From assembly GCA_036925085.1 (NCBI GenBank), contig JAUPFP010000009.1, positions 5,442,233-5,506,232 on the forward strand: DNA of 64,000 nucleotides. The letters run 5' to 3'. The notes beneath the pieces are model-generated. The model was not told the origin of the DNA and made no database searches. It saw only the letters and a program-made list of their open reading frames with translations. Within the stretch, counting starts at the first letter, position 1; the number at the start of each line of letters is the position of its first letter. Both the position numbers and the translations under genes were made by a program. The DNA is from Brachycybe producta. Lineage: Eukaryota; Arthropoda; Diplopoda; Playtdesmida; Andrognathidae. Positions 23,701 through 31,800 of the stretch are shown here, in pieces.

Positions 23701-26700
23701 CTTCTTCATAATTGGTACCAACTATAATTATTAGCAAAACTGTTGCAAGTATAACAATTCCTTGAAAGAAGTCAGTCCAAATGACAGCTTTCATTCCACC
23801 CTAAATAAATAATTCTGCGGTTAAAGTGAATGAATAGATATTTATTTTCCTTTTATTCCTCCCCCCCCCCCGGACAACGCCAGTGTAGTGGCTAATGCTT
23901 TTCTCCACAGACATGTTTTTTTTTGTTGTAAAATTTGGACTCAAAAAGGTCAAGCAAGCGTTGTTTGTTTATAAACAACTGTGAGCTCTATGGCGTCCTT
24001 TGACCAAATCGAGTAACTCTCTATGCTCTCTTTTATGTAACTCGTCTCTTCTCTTAATCGCGCGGTGGCCGCACGGGAAGATTCGAGCTGCAGAAGTAGT
24101 CGGATGGTGATGGATTGTAATCATCCTTCTGTGTAGGGGTGTAATCTAGCAGAAGGGTGGTGACCATCCACTTCTGGCCGCCATTGATGATCATCTTCCT
24201 TTGTTAGGAAGATGTGTTGCTCCTATGGAATCCGTATGTCTCCTTGCCTTATGCTGTCTCTGGCCTGTCCAGAGAAGAATTAGTTTCGATACAGTAGACA
24301 ACGCAGTTTCATATTGTAAACAATTTATTCATTCTTGTCTAGAAACATCAACGTTACAAGAATGAATTTCATTAATTAAAGGTGCGTCCACGGGCCCATG
24401 ATGTGATACGGATATGTAGTACAAAAGTTGAGCAAGAATGGACAAAGAACAAAGAGGAACATGTTTTTTTATACCTTGGACCTGTGTACACCTATGAGGT
24501 GTAACCATTCCAAGCGACCATGGTCCTAAGAGTATCAATCTGCAACTTGAATATTAATTAGAGGGAGGGAGGGACAAGCATGAGTTGTTTACCGCCCAGG
24601 CTATGGTTTTGGCGGGATCACGAGTTACTGGGTGTTACACAACATTATAAAAAATCCACACTTTTCAAAACTAGAGTGGTAGAAGATTATGCTAAAAGTG
24701 TTTTATGGCATTATTTTAAAAAATAAAACATTTTATAGTTGTGCTCGTAAAAATATGTAAAAAATAATTAAAAAAAAAACAGAAAAAAACTCGACACGTG
24801 TGCCAATGTTTTGGCTTCACTGCGGTTTAATTGTGATTTTTTAATTATTTTTACGAATTTTACGAGCATTTTTAATGGATGTTTTTTTTTTTTTATCTGG
24901 GAGTACTCAATAGAGTTTAACATAAAAGTTAGAAATTCGCGATTTTGAAATACTTTTTTTAAAAATAGAACTGCACTTACTAATTTTTTGTCATTCTATC
25001 ACTCGATCAGCATATATTTAAAGTGCACATTGCACTTTGTAAACTTAATATTGGACAAATTTAAATATGAAAAATAAACATATTGCCACCGCGACTGTGT
25101 ATTTTAAAAATTAACATTTTTTCTTTAACATTGGGTCTATGGGCTCAATAGAAAAACGATGCTAGCGCTCTTTGCGGAGATTTCTCGAAGTCACTTTGCG
25201 ATGTAGCCTCTTAAACAGAATACATCAGATTATCAAAGTAAGTTATTTTTTTCTTAATTATGACATAAATTTTATATTTAATAAGTTGTTAGAAGTATTT
25301 TTTTAAAACGTTTTGTTTGTGCAAACGATAATAGTGTTAACGATGTCACCGCCCCTATATGGGCCATTACACAGGCCCTTTATATCGCCTCATTGATGTT
25401 CGTGGCGCCTACAAAGGTTCTTAATGAGCTTAGTTGGATGGGTTTTGACATTTTCTTAAATAAAGGTCTATTTTCCCCTTTTTAGGACGTCTGAGAACAA
25501 ATTAGAAAGAAATTATTTCAACTTACAACTGTCGTGTATGTTGTGCATACAATTGCAACCAAAATCGAAGATGTCCACATGTCAATTCCTGTTGCTGAAT
25601 TTAATTTTAAAACATAAATTATACGAGGGTCATTTGAAATTTTCTGCACAATGTTCACACTATGAGGCGATGCCATCGTTCTCATTTGTGTCAGACAATA
25701 TGTTGTGCGTGTTCTGCAATTTTTGACCTTAAAATGGAAAAAAAACGCACTTTAGATCTGACTTGAGTGAATTTCTTCGTCTATTTCAACGTCAAGAATT
25801 GCAGAACACGCACAACTTAGACTGCGAATTGTGACTGGGCTGGCCCTTTTGATCCTCCCGTTTCCCGTTTTGGGGTGGATCGAGCCTGCCTTCGCCGGTC
25901 TAGACATTTACACAGTTCGGGCACTGAGTCCGGGTCATATTTAGTCCTATTCCGGCCTTTAAGGCCGACAAAAAGACTTTGTTTTTCTCGGGAATCTTCC
26001 TTGTACAGGGCGTGACGATACCGATGGCACTACTATTGTCCTCTTTTCGGTTCTTTGGAGGCTCCAAGCAGAGGGACTCAGACAGTGTCCGAGCACCTCT
26101 GTCGGTAGTCAATGGATTTATTGGGATTAGGAACTCCTAGTGTACAGTGTACACACAACACTTACACAAGTTAAGGTAAAACAAATGTATAATCTCTTTA
26201 CTAACTCTTGATATTTTACATTGTTCTGTTTACACTTTACATTATTTGAAACTCTTACGTAATAGTTCTAAAAGGATCTCTTCTTAAGTCAGAACTCGAC
26301 TGCCCTCTAGATCTCTCCAATTCTAACTGCCCTCACACATAAGTTTCATGGCACACTTGTTCGGTCTCCTGGGAGGGGCAACTGTCACCTCAGGGCTCAA
26401 TGATTGACCAACTGGACCAATCATTGCCCTGGGCTGGGGATACTACCTTAAAAGGAAAGGTACTTCTGGGACTCTATTCCCAATTCTCACGGTCTGACTG
26501 GGTTCCACGAATTCACACAGAATTCGGGCCACCCAAGTCTGAACATCTGTGCACCAAGGGGTGATGCTGACAGATAGGAATTTCTACAGGGTGTTCCACC
26601 ATTCTGTTACTACAGAGTGTCAGGGAATGCACAGACAACCTCACAGACCTGCACAGACAAGTCTGGCATACAACTGATGCAAAAACCAGAAGGATGGCTT

Positions 26701-28199
26701 CATCCCACTGGTTACACGTGTGCAGTGTGCAGAACATTTGAAATGACCCTAATATGAGGAATTTTTTATATAAATTCCTGCAGTATCTTTTAATTTTTAC
26801 TTCGGACAAAAACATTACTTGAAGCAACAATTGTTACGCTGAGTGACAACACCTGAAATAAATTTTAAAGTTGTTTTAGATTTATTATGTCTTAGATTGG
26901 CTATTCCATTGTGTTTTTTTTTCTTCCTTAAATTGGGGCTTACCATTACTCACCATATTAATTAGGCCAACTACTGCACACATTTTCCATAGGACTTTAT
27001 TGTAGCGTAGTTTAAAGTACTGAAAAGTTTAATGATTAAATACAATTTGTCTTGATTTTGCGTAGAGATTTTTAAACTGTGATGGTGTTCAATTAAAAAC
27101 AAATATATTTGCGATTTTCAAATAACGTTAAAAAATTAATTTTGAAATATAATTTTCATGAAATATATTTTGTCATATTCGGCATTTATTCTAATTTCTA
27201 AAAAACTTCAACGTAAAACTTCAGAGTGAACTTCAATGTTAAAAGTTTAAGTTAAACTTGGAAATTAAATCTTCGATGTTAAAGGTTAGAGTTAAACTTT
27301 AAAGTTAAACTTTATTGTTAGACTTCAATGTTTAAATTAAAAGTTAAATTTGAAAGTTAAATTTGAAAGTTAAATTTGAAAGTTAAACTTGAAAATTAAT
27401 CTTCAAAACTAAACTTCAAAAGCAAACTTCAAGAGAAAACTCTATGGTTAAATTTCGATGTTAATCTTTAAATTTGAAATTGAAACTTGGAAGTTAAACT
27501 TGATTGTTAAAATTCATATTTAAAAGTTTAAATTCCTAGTGAAATATCATACCAATTCAAATTGAAACTTTATAATAAAAATTACTGTTAAAACTTCAAG
27601 GGTTCAATTGAAAGTTAACCTAATAATGATAGTTTCAAAAATTTAAAATTGGTAATTGATAAAAAAAACGTTAATTTTTAAAGATGTTACTTCATGAAAA
27701 AGGATTTATACCACGTTTTCGTCTAGTTTCAAATCACAATTGAATTTTTTTAAAAAATAAAATCATTTCTAGAAACTTGTGGAGGAGTCAAACTTCTAAT
27801 TTGTATTGTTTTTATATAAAAAATAATAAAAGTTGTCATACTCACTGTAAACATGCTATAACTGTTTAAGTTAACAAAAATTGGTATAAGCACTTGTGTA
27901 TACGGAGGAAACAATAGGAACTGCACTACTAAATACCAAACCATAATGGTGCCATACATGTAAACTTCTGCCGGTACGCCGACAATTGTTGTAGAAGAAG
28001 CCATGGTCGAGAAGGAGGACATTGCAATTGCCAAATATTTCACTTTACGATCGGCCAGTAGATAATTCATAACAGTGGTACCTTTACGTTGTTTATACGC
28101 ATAATAGACACCAATTGTTAATGGAATTATCATAAAAGTTATTATAATGATGTAGTCTAACACTTCCAAGTATTTGTTTGATGAATTATTTCTGTCCAT
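8725..28199 (-). CDS. SLC5-family Na+-coupled transporter, gene C (complete, 14 exons)
   Basis: Predicted 611-residue symporter, close to the ~610 residues usual for SLC5A8-like proteins. Exons in transcript order: 27846-28199, 26954-27019, 26801-26852, 25527-25594, 23646-23800, 13360-13500, 12567-12693, 11838-11926, 10281-10393, 10123-10190, 9918-10001, 9448-9665, 9267-9361, 8725-8930. All junctions are GT-AG and phases match the paralogues. Visible family blocks: GVPAEVYMYG, YFKLRYNKVLWK, GGMKAVIWTDFFQG, TERHTLWS, a short AVT-D block in exon 9, and an exon-12 loop with several N-glycosylation sequons (NDT, NST, NFT). Exon 6 is one codon longer than in A and B. Introns 3, 4 and 5 carry transposon insertions, intron 5 a 10-kb antisense retrotransposon. 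The exon-14 acceptor has a poor pyrimidine tract but is the only one that keeps frame. Substrate cannot be inferred. Confidence 0.92.
13539..14226 (+). repeat. 5' LTR of element 1
   Basis: 688 bp, TG...CA ends. Contains a TATA box (TATAAAAG at 13720-13727) and a polyadenylation signal AATAAA at 13859-13864. Just upstream of the TATA box lie a GGACCATGGTC palindrome and a hairpin with arms GGACCTG/CAGGTCC (13681-13715). U3 is therefore about 13539-13750 and R ends near 13880 (inferred). The end of U5 is open in one frame (a 92-codon ORF from 13997 into the leader), but the frame is not kept in the diverged solo LTRs. Confidence 0.95.
14229..14240 (+). other. Primer-binding site, tRNA-Ala type (element 1)
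   Basis: TGGTGGAGGTGC starts two bases after the 5' LTR. It is the exact complement of the 3' end (GCACCTCCA plus CCA) of common animal tRNA-Ala. The match continues with GGGG after skipping one C. The tRNA sequence is recalled family knowledge and was not searched. Confidence 0.75.
14241..16544 (+). other. Long untranslated leader of element 1
   Basis: 2.3 kb between the primer site and pol with no ORF longer than ~105 codons and nothing resembling gag. Contents: six ~58-bp tandem repeats (14341-14710); three GCCATCTTG (YY1-type) words at 15345, 15932 and 15975, the last two inside small hairpins with AGTTCA/TGAACT arms; two near-palindromes GTGCGGGCACCGCAC at 15858 and a variant at 16051; and a strong splice-acceptor-like pyrimidine tract ending CAG at 15466. 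It may be an IRES-like or spliced leader; function unproven. Confidence 0.7.
14341..14710 (+). repeat. Six ~58-bp tandem repeats in the leader of element 1
   Basis: Units share TATGGAGRCCCTCGAT, then a CGTCAAAG core and a CCGC/GTGGCG-type tail. They start at 14354, 14412, 14472, 14528, 14588 and 14649 (spacing 56-61 bp). They alternate between a GATAGCGTC form and a GATCACGTC form, so the real unit is a ~118-bp dimer repeated three times. The same array is at 47366-47735 in element 2. Confidence 0.85.
16545..21233 (+). CDS. pol: Pol polyprotein (protease, RT, RNase H, integrase), element 1
   Basis: First ATG at 16545 gives 1562 residues; the frame is open from just upstream (a TTG at 16512), with a stop at 16497. 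Residues 1-330 are a divergent N-terminal region with a Tyr-rich low-complexity stretch (about 170-260) and no CCHC knuckle. Next come an aspartic protease with DTGA at Asp375 and ILGRDL downstream; reverse transcriptase with FCVDYRRLN, MPFGLRNAP and the YLDD box (Asp833, Asp834); Ty3-type RNase H with TDAS (Asp980); and an integrase with an HHCC zinc finger (about 1195-1235) and catalytic Asp1261, Asp1321 and Glu1357 (35 residues between the last two). The C-terminus has a GPY/F-like region but no chromodomain I can see. All catalytic residues are present. GC content is well above the host introns. Confidence 0.95.
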   Translation: MDAHPRLTGTARRALPHSRGSIYPSALWRAYATSQTYDTQYAASSRVAVPLGPTIDPVIQPGTWWVPRSGGTQSNDVHQQSTRRTARPTNNSTFRRLMSSTCYSRYQQERPPLLPDPLPTQSCDGCKLNTIMHQLNELKIQITHMMIIHNGTQPPPAPPLPTTCTTTPQYRQYRSESDNSPPYAVGHREPYESGYDSYYRRHVPGPYTTPEERAYYVPRYTNYERTEHQYAHPIYDFTREASDTDHRSVVMVPDMPPETTNYDRAPAGMPIMMVDYIPELTWGMDDLTTWHGTLEVINLATAALGCTANEVVAILAPGGGTSLQGRPCCRRMLKDLYRQLKNTCMPQEIGDHSVSDDSPKITVTINGKEVRMLVDTGAHGSVISKALAKQLQLNIKPMAHPPRIEGVGGNTIAVAGQVSATVEIAKQSATGRLLVITGPPDAILGRDLGRALKLLVSMQTNKVYLEDDLFESALRRQSIQAYVKSALEEITPATLGESDTAPIEVKLMQQPNEYLVVKGLTQLTGHGTTLVEVEASGILTDQDLFVVSPDEKLRASRGVWVAPGIMQGRNSNSFLVEVLNTTTGPLTLASGEVIAHVQKDYCFETVEVKTTSNADPIMTKESGAKFDEAMQLGPRLRNGQRRILMDLLRSYRDVFALETSELGCTNLTEHRIDTGDHAPVREPLRRSGPEQREIIRKTVEEMLKSGVASESKSPYASAVVLVKKKDGQWRFCVDYRRLNDITKPDNYPLPRIDDALDSLRGSRIFATLDMISGYWQFEVAKEDREKTAFITPGGLFEFNRMPFGLRNAPATMQRALDILLAGHKWETCLVYLDDIIVFGATFEQFMERLDCVLGLLREAGLKLHPEKSFFGYDEVLYLGHIISKEGVRPDPRKVVAISDLAAPTNVKEVKRFLGMAGFYRRFIVNFAHIAKPLTDMTKKGLPFLWTIDREAAFTLLKTKLVTAPILAIYDPDAEIKMHTDASAYGIGAILYQQSPSKELQILGGVSRVLRDAELNYSTTDKECLAVVYGIVKFRPYLFNKAFVIVTDHHALCYLKTAQRLQGRLGRWQLLLQEYDYTVVYKAGITHVDADCISRSPVDVPEDWKLQATPDDLDDSVVYAVTLRWDWSVEQTRDPNVTQIKTELRNNPSTELHHTYVIIDEVLCALVYQGSITPKLVTVVPKHLVPEVLRLLHDSPEAGHFGQDKTLEKVCQRFFWPTWKQDTIEYVRTCEICQKCKTPQSKLPGFLHEMEIGDPGECWGIDYIGPLPKSLGGVKHIILAVDYATRFCFARAVHSQSAKTTKNFLQDTIVYLIGMPRRIITDRGTPFTAKDTQALCDELGIKHATTTAYFPQGDGLAERTNKTIMQTVKRLLTPEKGQRDWYFHLQAATFAYNTATHTSTKFSPYRLMFGREARLRIDNRAPLLPKVMDSNPAAPSVVATEEVEIARANLHEAHLRQKKYYDARRKTPHTYKIGDPVLVRDQRIVPDETKKLRYSYRDGYTVTKIISDTVLELEHEDTFGRLIRDTVNIVHIKPKQLRTVVQGLEGEDKSSSPQQEEPTSSPQ
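21578..22579 (+). CDS. ORF of unknown function downstream of pol, element 1
   Basis: 334 codons from the first ATG (21578). The frame is open from 21329, 96 bases after the pol stop and in a different frame, giving up to ~417 codons if reached by splicing or a non-ATG start. The N-terminal part is Thr/Ser/Gln-rich and polar. The C-terminal ~220 residues look folded, with many Trp, Tyr and Ala (for example GHYDLMEGFPRLYIPEEGRY and WIVAAWESYHPWLRSHLL). I see no signal peptide, no convincing hydrophobic anchor, no zinc knuckle and no Gag major-homology motif. The position is that of env in errantiviruses, but nothing in the sequence supports an envelope. Both copies in the window keep it open. 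Confidence 0.75.
   Translation: MGPWNFTPRWGSRETQVYSQRQAGHQHFGNNSGRTRMSQCNETTGSQDDAIPDPSTRMDSDDTTTQQLGIEEVGDDTARAIDLTTSTASSRHIAAASATPVLTLPQVTQPFRIPTVTTRRLPVYRPLRQEARCERLLNNCWALWQRQVRPANTYYIGHYDLMEGFPRLYIPEEGRYVVGMSYYLQLFMAVLIPSTRYIEIYQFAEQPITPALGALQQAFFNSLLGVPLNGAYSIARMIVWRTRATYQAAILWDAVYGVLTGQPPGRLIAADATVHRSFMESLRGFDNGWIVAAWESYHPWLRSHLLHSPSDPLQALHGYVSACTCACNQPTWV
22882..22901 (+). other. Hairpin next to the putative polypurine tract, element 1
   Basis: GGAGTACG, a four-base loop, then CGTACTCC: a perfect 8-bp stem ending ten bases before the short purine run GGAGGG (22912-22917) that precedes the 3' LTR. The same structure is at 55909-55928 in element 2. Confidence 0.6.
22920..23607 (+). repeat. 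3' LTR of element 1
   Basis: 688 bp. By eye it shows no difference from the 5' LTR at 13539-14226, including the bases that distinguish element 1 from element 2. It is followed by target duplication CTTG (23608-23611). The canonical polypurine tract is weak (GGAGGGTA). Confidence 0.95.
23855..25240. repeat. Older interspersed repeat in intron 4 of gene C, split by the solo LTR
   Basis: The left part (GTGGCTAATGC, then TAAAATTTGGACTCAAAAA) recurs in intron 7 of gene B (31655-31960) and of gene A (59850-60100). The right part (24965-25215, with CATTCTATCACTCGATCAGC and GGGCTCAATAGAAAAACGAT) recurs 3' of gene B at about 28575-28803. No coding capacity; ends not resolved. Whether the two parts are one element is uncertain. 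Confidence 0.55.
23980..24639 (-). mobile_element. Diverged solo LTR of the element 1/2 family
   Basis: 660 bp on the minus strand, starting TGTAACACCC at 24639 and ending GAGCTCACA at 23980. It is flanked on both sides by CAAC (23976-23979, 24640-24643). It keeps the GGACCATGGTC palindrome, the GTGTACACAGGTCCAAGGTA block and the TATA box, but differs widely around R. It is in intron 4 of gene C, inside an older interspersed repeat. No internal region remains, so it arose by LTR-LTR recombination. Confidence 0.92.
25624..26752. mobile_element. TA-flanked terminal-inverted-repeat element (mariner-like remnant)
   Basis: Left end AGGGTCATTTGAAATTTTCT (from 25626) is matched by the reverse complement of the right end (to 26750), AGGGTCATTTCAAATGTTCT, continuing to about 30 bp with few mismatches. 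Both sides are flanked by TA (25622-25623, 26753-26754). It lies in intron 3 of gene C, and the paralogues lack it. Only about 360 bp of its own sequence remain; the rest is a nested LTR. No transposase ORF. TA flanks and the end sequence suggest Tc1/mariner; unproven. Confidence 0.7.
25830..26598 (-). mobile_element. Solo LTR of a second family (family 2), nested in the TIR element
   Basis: On the minus strand it starts near 26598 (GGAACACCCTGTAGAAAT) and ends GGGCCAGCCCAGTCACA at 25830. It aligns along its length with the plus-strand LTR at 38604-39506: shared blocks include CACCCCTTGGTGCACAGATG, CAGTTGGTCAATCATT, GAGGTGACAGTTGCCCCTCC and CTGCTTGGAGCCTCC. A clear target duplication is not visible, so the start may be off by a few bases. 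Near its end a Met-Ser-Arg-Pro reading frame begins at 25907 and stays open to the LTR edge. Confidence 0.8.
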
Positions 28200-28819
28200 T
28201 TTTTAGCAATAAGGTATCTCAAGTGGCAAAATTATCAAGTTGTTGCAAGGTTTTGACTTTCTGTTCTTTCAACATTGACTGTCCAGCGCTGTTTGATTAA
28301 CTATCAAGGTAGACAAGTAAATTGAAACAAAATTACAGATCTAACAAAAAGTAGTCGTATAAGGACAACACTAAAACGACCAATCATAGCATACTGAATT
28401 AATTAACGTAAAATTGCCTAATTAAGATTGAATATCTTGAGTCAGAAAATTTTATTTGTTTTTGCACACGAAAAGCCGACTGCAAAAAAAAACTTATTTA
28501 ATTTCAATTTTTATATTCTATAATAGTTTAAATTAGCCAACATACGGTAATGTAAAGAAATGCTTTTTAAAAATAGAAAAATACTTCCAATTTTTCGTCA
28601 TTCTATCACTAGATCAGCATATATTTAAAGCCCACATTGCACTTTGAAAAATCAAAATTAGACTGGACCACTTTAAATATGAAAAATAAACATATTGCCG
28701 CAACTGTGCATTTTAAATATGGGCTCAATAGAAAAAAAAACGATGCTAACGCTTTTTGTGGAGATTTTTCAAAGTAATTTTGCGATGTAGTCTCTTAAGA
28801 AGCGTTCGCAGTTGTTGCT
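28200..28819. other. Gene C 5' flank and gene B 3' flank
   Basis: Bases 28255-28350 hold the conserved SLC5 5' block. Bases 28575-28803 hold a copy of the interspersed repeat also at 24965-25215 (CATTCTATCACTAGATCAGC). The gene B stop codon follows at 28820. No other gene. Confidence 0.6.
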
Positions 28820-31800
28820 TTAGTTGTCCACTTTTTCAGTTGTCTTCAAGATTGCCAATTGTATTTCTCCAGGCAGTTGTTCTTCAGGTTCTCGTAATAC
28901 TTTGTCATCATCGTAAATATCGCAAAGAAATATTTTTCTTGCAGTCTTCGGAAGAGAACGATGCATTTTTTGCACAGCTGGTGGTATGAGGTGCATACAG
29001 TTCACGTAATTACTTTCAGCACCTTCAAATCAACAGAAATACTTAATCATTTTTTTTATAAAATTTATACTTGACTAATTATTAATTAGTAGCACTTAGT
29101 ATGTCTAATTTTAGGAAGTTGAAAACTCAGCCTTTTCGCAGCAACTTTAAAAATGAAATTGCTTTAAATATTAAAATAGTTATACATTGTATAAAATATA
29201 TTTAAATTAAAATTGAATTTTCTATTTTTTTCTAAATCTTTTCAAGAAAAACTAGAAAGTATATATTATTTGAAATCAGAAGTCTAATTAAATCGAGTAA
29301 AATAAAAATTAAACGTTTTATTACGGTGTGTTGGCAGACGTTGTCAGGTAATTTTTTTAAAATTTTGTCTCAACTTGAAATAAAAAACAACTAATTTGTA
29401 TAAATTGATTATTTGCAAATAAATTTTGTTTACACTTTACATTGTACTTAAACCCTGTTAAAAAGTTGAGTTAGAATGTGACATTCTCAATATTGACTTA
29501 CCAAGAATCAATGTGCAAATATAACTGATTATTGCGGTGCATAATGAGTTTATAACTATGAACCACACATTAGAAATGTCATAGACGGCCCATAACCTAA
29601 AAGATATATGAGAATTATAATGAAAAGTTTTTCCAGTTTTCAATTTTCAACCCTACGTGGAATCCTTTGTTATCTTTACCCTTCATTGTATTTGTCTTTT
29701 CCAATGTTTACTTTCTCAGTAAGGTTCCATTGACTAGTAATGAAACTGTCAGTTGAATTAATCCAAGTGTCGTTTGTGAAATGGTGACATCCTGAAATGT
29801 CCATTGGTTTTGTAACATGTTTGTGTCCATAAATTGCATTACCGAAACCAAGCCAGACGTTTAAGGTAATGCCACAGGCAAATCCTATCATCACAGCCTT
29901 GTAAAATGACAAAAAAAAATATGAAAAGAATGTCCATCCTCAAAATAGAAAATCAGTCATTCAGCAAATTAACTATTCGTTGCAAAAGTTCTGTAGTATC
30001 CAATTTTCAGAATGCTTACATCCGCTAGCTTATCTCGAATGACTTTTTATTGTGATTATTTGTTACATTGCCTAAAAAGCTGCCAAACGGTTTATTTTTA
30101 ATTACTGAATTATTTATTTTAAAAATGACTGATTTTCCACTTGGCGGTTATTTATGGATTTAAATAAAGTGTGTATGATAGTGGTACATACTTTGGTATT
30201 GATTTGAGGTAAAAAGGTCCCAACTAGAATGATCGTAACACCGGAAACTGCGAAATTGTGTATAACATTATTTGCCTGTTTCAATTTAAAAAAAAAAAAA
30301 CATATGATCAACATTAGTGTTAAAATGCAGACAAGTTTAGTGTTTTTTTCGTATGTATTTTTTTAAAGGATACTTTAGAGCCGTGCAGGACCATGGCTAG
30401 ATCTTAATCTTAGGAAGCGCCAAAGAATTTATTGGAAGGGAGTTACTACTACTAACTAGTTGCGTTTAATTATCAAACTGTTTTTTTTTTCTTCTTAAAT
30501 GTATGATTAAATTTCTGAATCATTGCAGTATTTTTTTGTATTTAAATATCGATCAACCCAAAACTGCTCGAAAGCGTCGTGTTTACAATATATATGCATT
30601 GTTCCCCAAGATAAAAAAAATGATTACGGCAATGAAAATTGCTTCAGGAAGGGCGACATGTCTTTTCCAGGCAAGGCGAAACCCTGCTTTCCCCCCCCCC
30701 CCATATAAACATAAAATATTGTATTTTATTCATTTATATCTTTACCTGAATTATATTTGGAAACATGTGAATGAGGTAGATTCCTAGAACGCTTACTATT
30801 CCATAGAAAACAACTTAATAAATTAAATAAAGTGATTAATAAATAAAACATTTATATTTTTAATTACTGTGGAAGTTTTATTAAAGCTTATACTAACCAA
30901 GAATTTGACATAAAATGACTTTCTTGTTTTCTGTCATGTTCTTCGTAAAATTACCAATCAGATCTTGAATTGTGACTGCAGCCAATGCGTTTAGAAATGA
31001 TGACATTGTACTAAATAAGTTAAATTAATTAATTGATTTATTAAAATGGCTTTCATATTAAATAAAATGAGATTTAAACAAGGGTCGTTTGTAGAGATGT
31101 ATCTAAGTGCGACTATTGATGCCTCAAAGGAATTGACAAAAAAATTAGGATTGTGTTGCATTTGTTCGCTCTTATTAGGTGATATTACAAAATGACAATT
31201 CTAGATTTTTTTTGTTAATCTCTATGACGTCAGAAGCTTCTTCGTAGGATGAAGCAGGTATAACTGAGGATATGTTTTTTTTTAGTTTTCTAGCTTCTTA
31301 TGTCCTTAACAGAATACACAATGCTTATTTATTCTTTTGATATTTTATTTGAAATAATTATTTTTTTAGTTAGCAATAATCTGCTCTTGCATTGTTCTTT
31401 CCTCAAAGAAAAAATAACCAGTTTTGAGGCCCTTTAACTTACAGAAAAGAATTTCATTTTACCTTAAAAGAGCTGCCATTAAACCCGCTACAAAAAGACC
31501 TGAAAAACCAGGGTAGGAACCAAATGTTTTCATAATGAAGTCGGGAACTAACTGAAAAAAATTTTAGTAATTAGTAATCAGTGATCTCGTCATGTGGAAG
31601 TGTAACATATCACAAAAACATGGCTCTATTCAGGTGGCTTTAGAGATAATCATTTTGCTTTTCCCCCCTTTATGGCGCCACTCCTGTGGCTAATGCTGTG
31701 TGCTCCATAGACGTTCTTTTGTAAAATTTGGACTCAAAAACGTAAAGCGAGAATTTTTTTAGAAACAACATTACGGTACGAAAACAATCAAATTATTTTT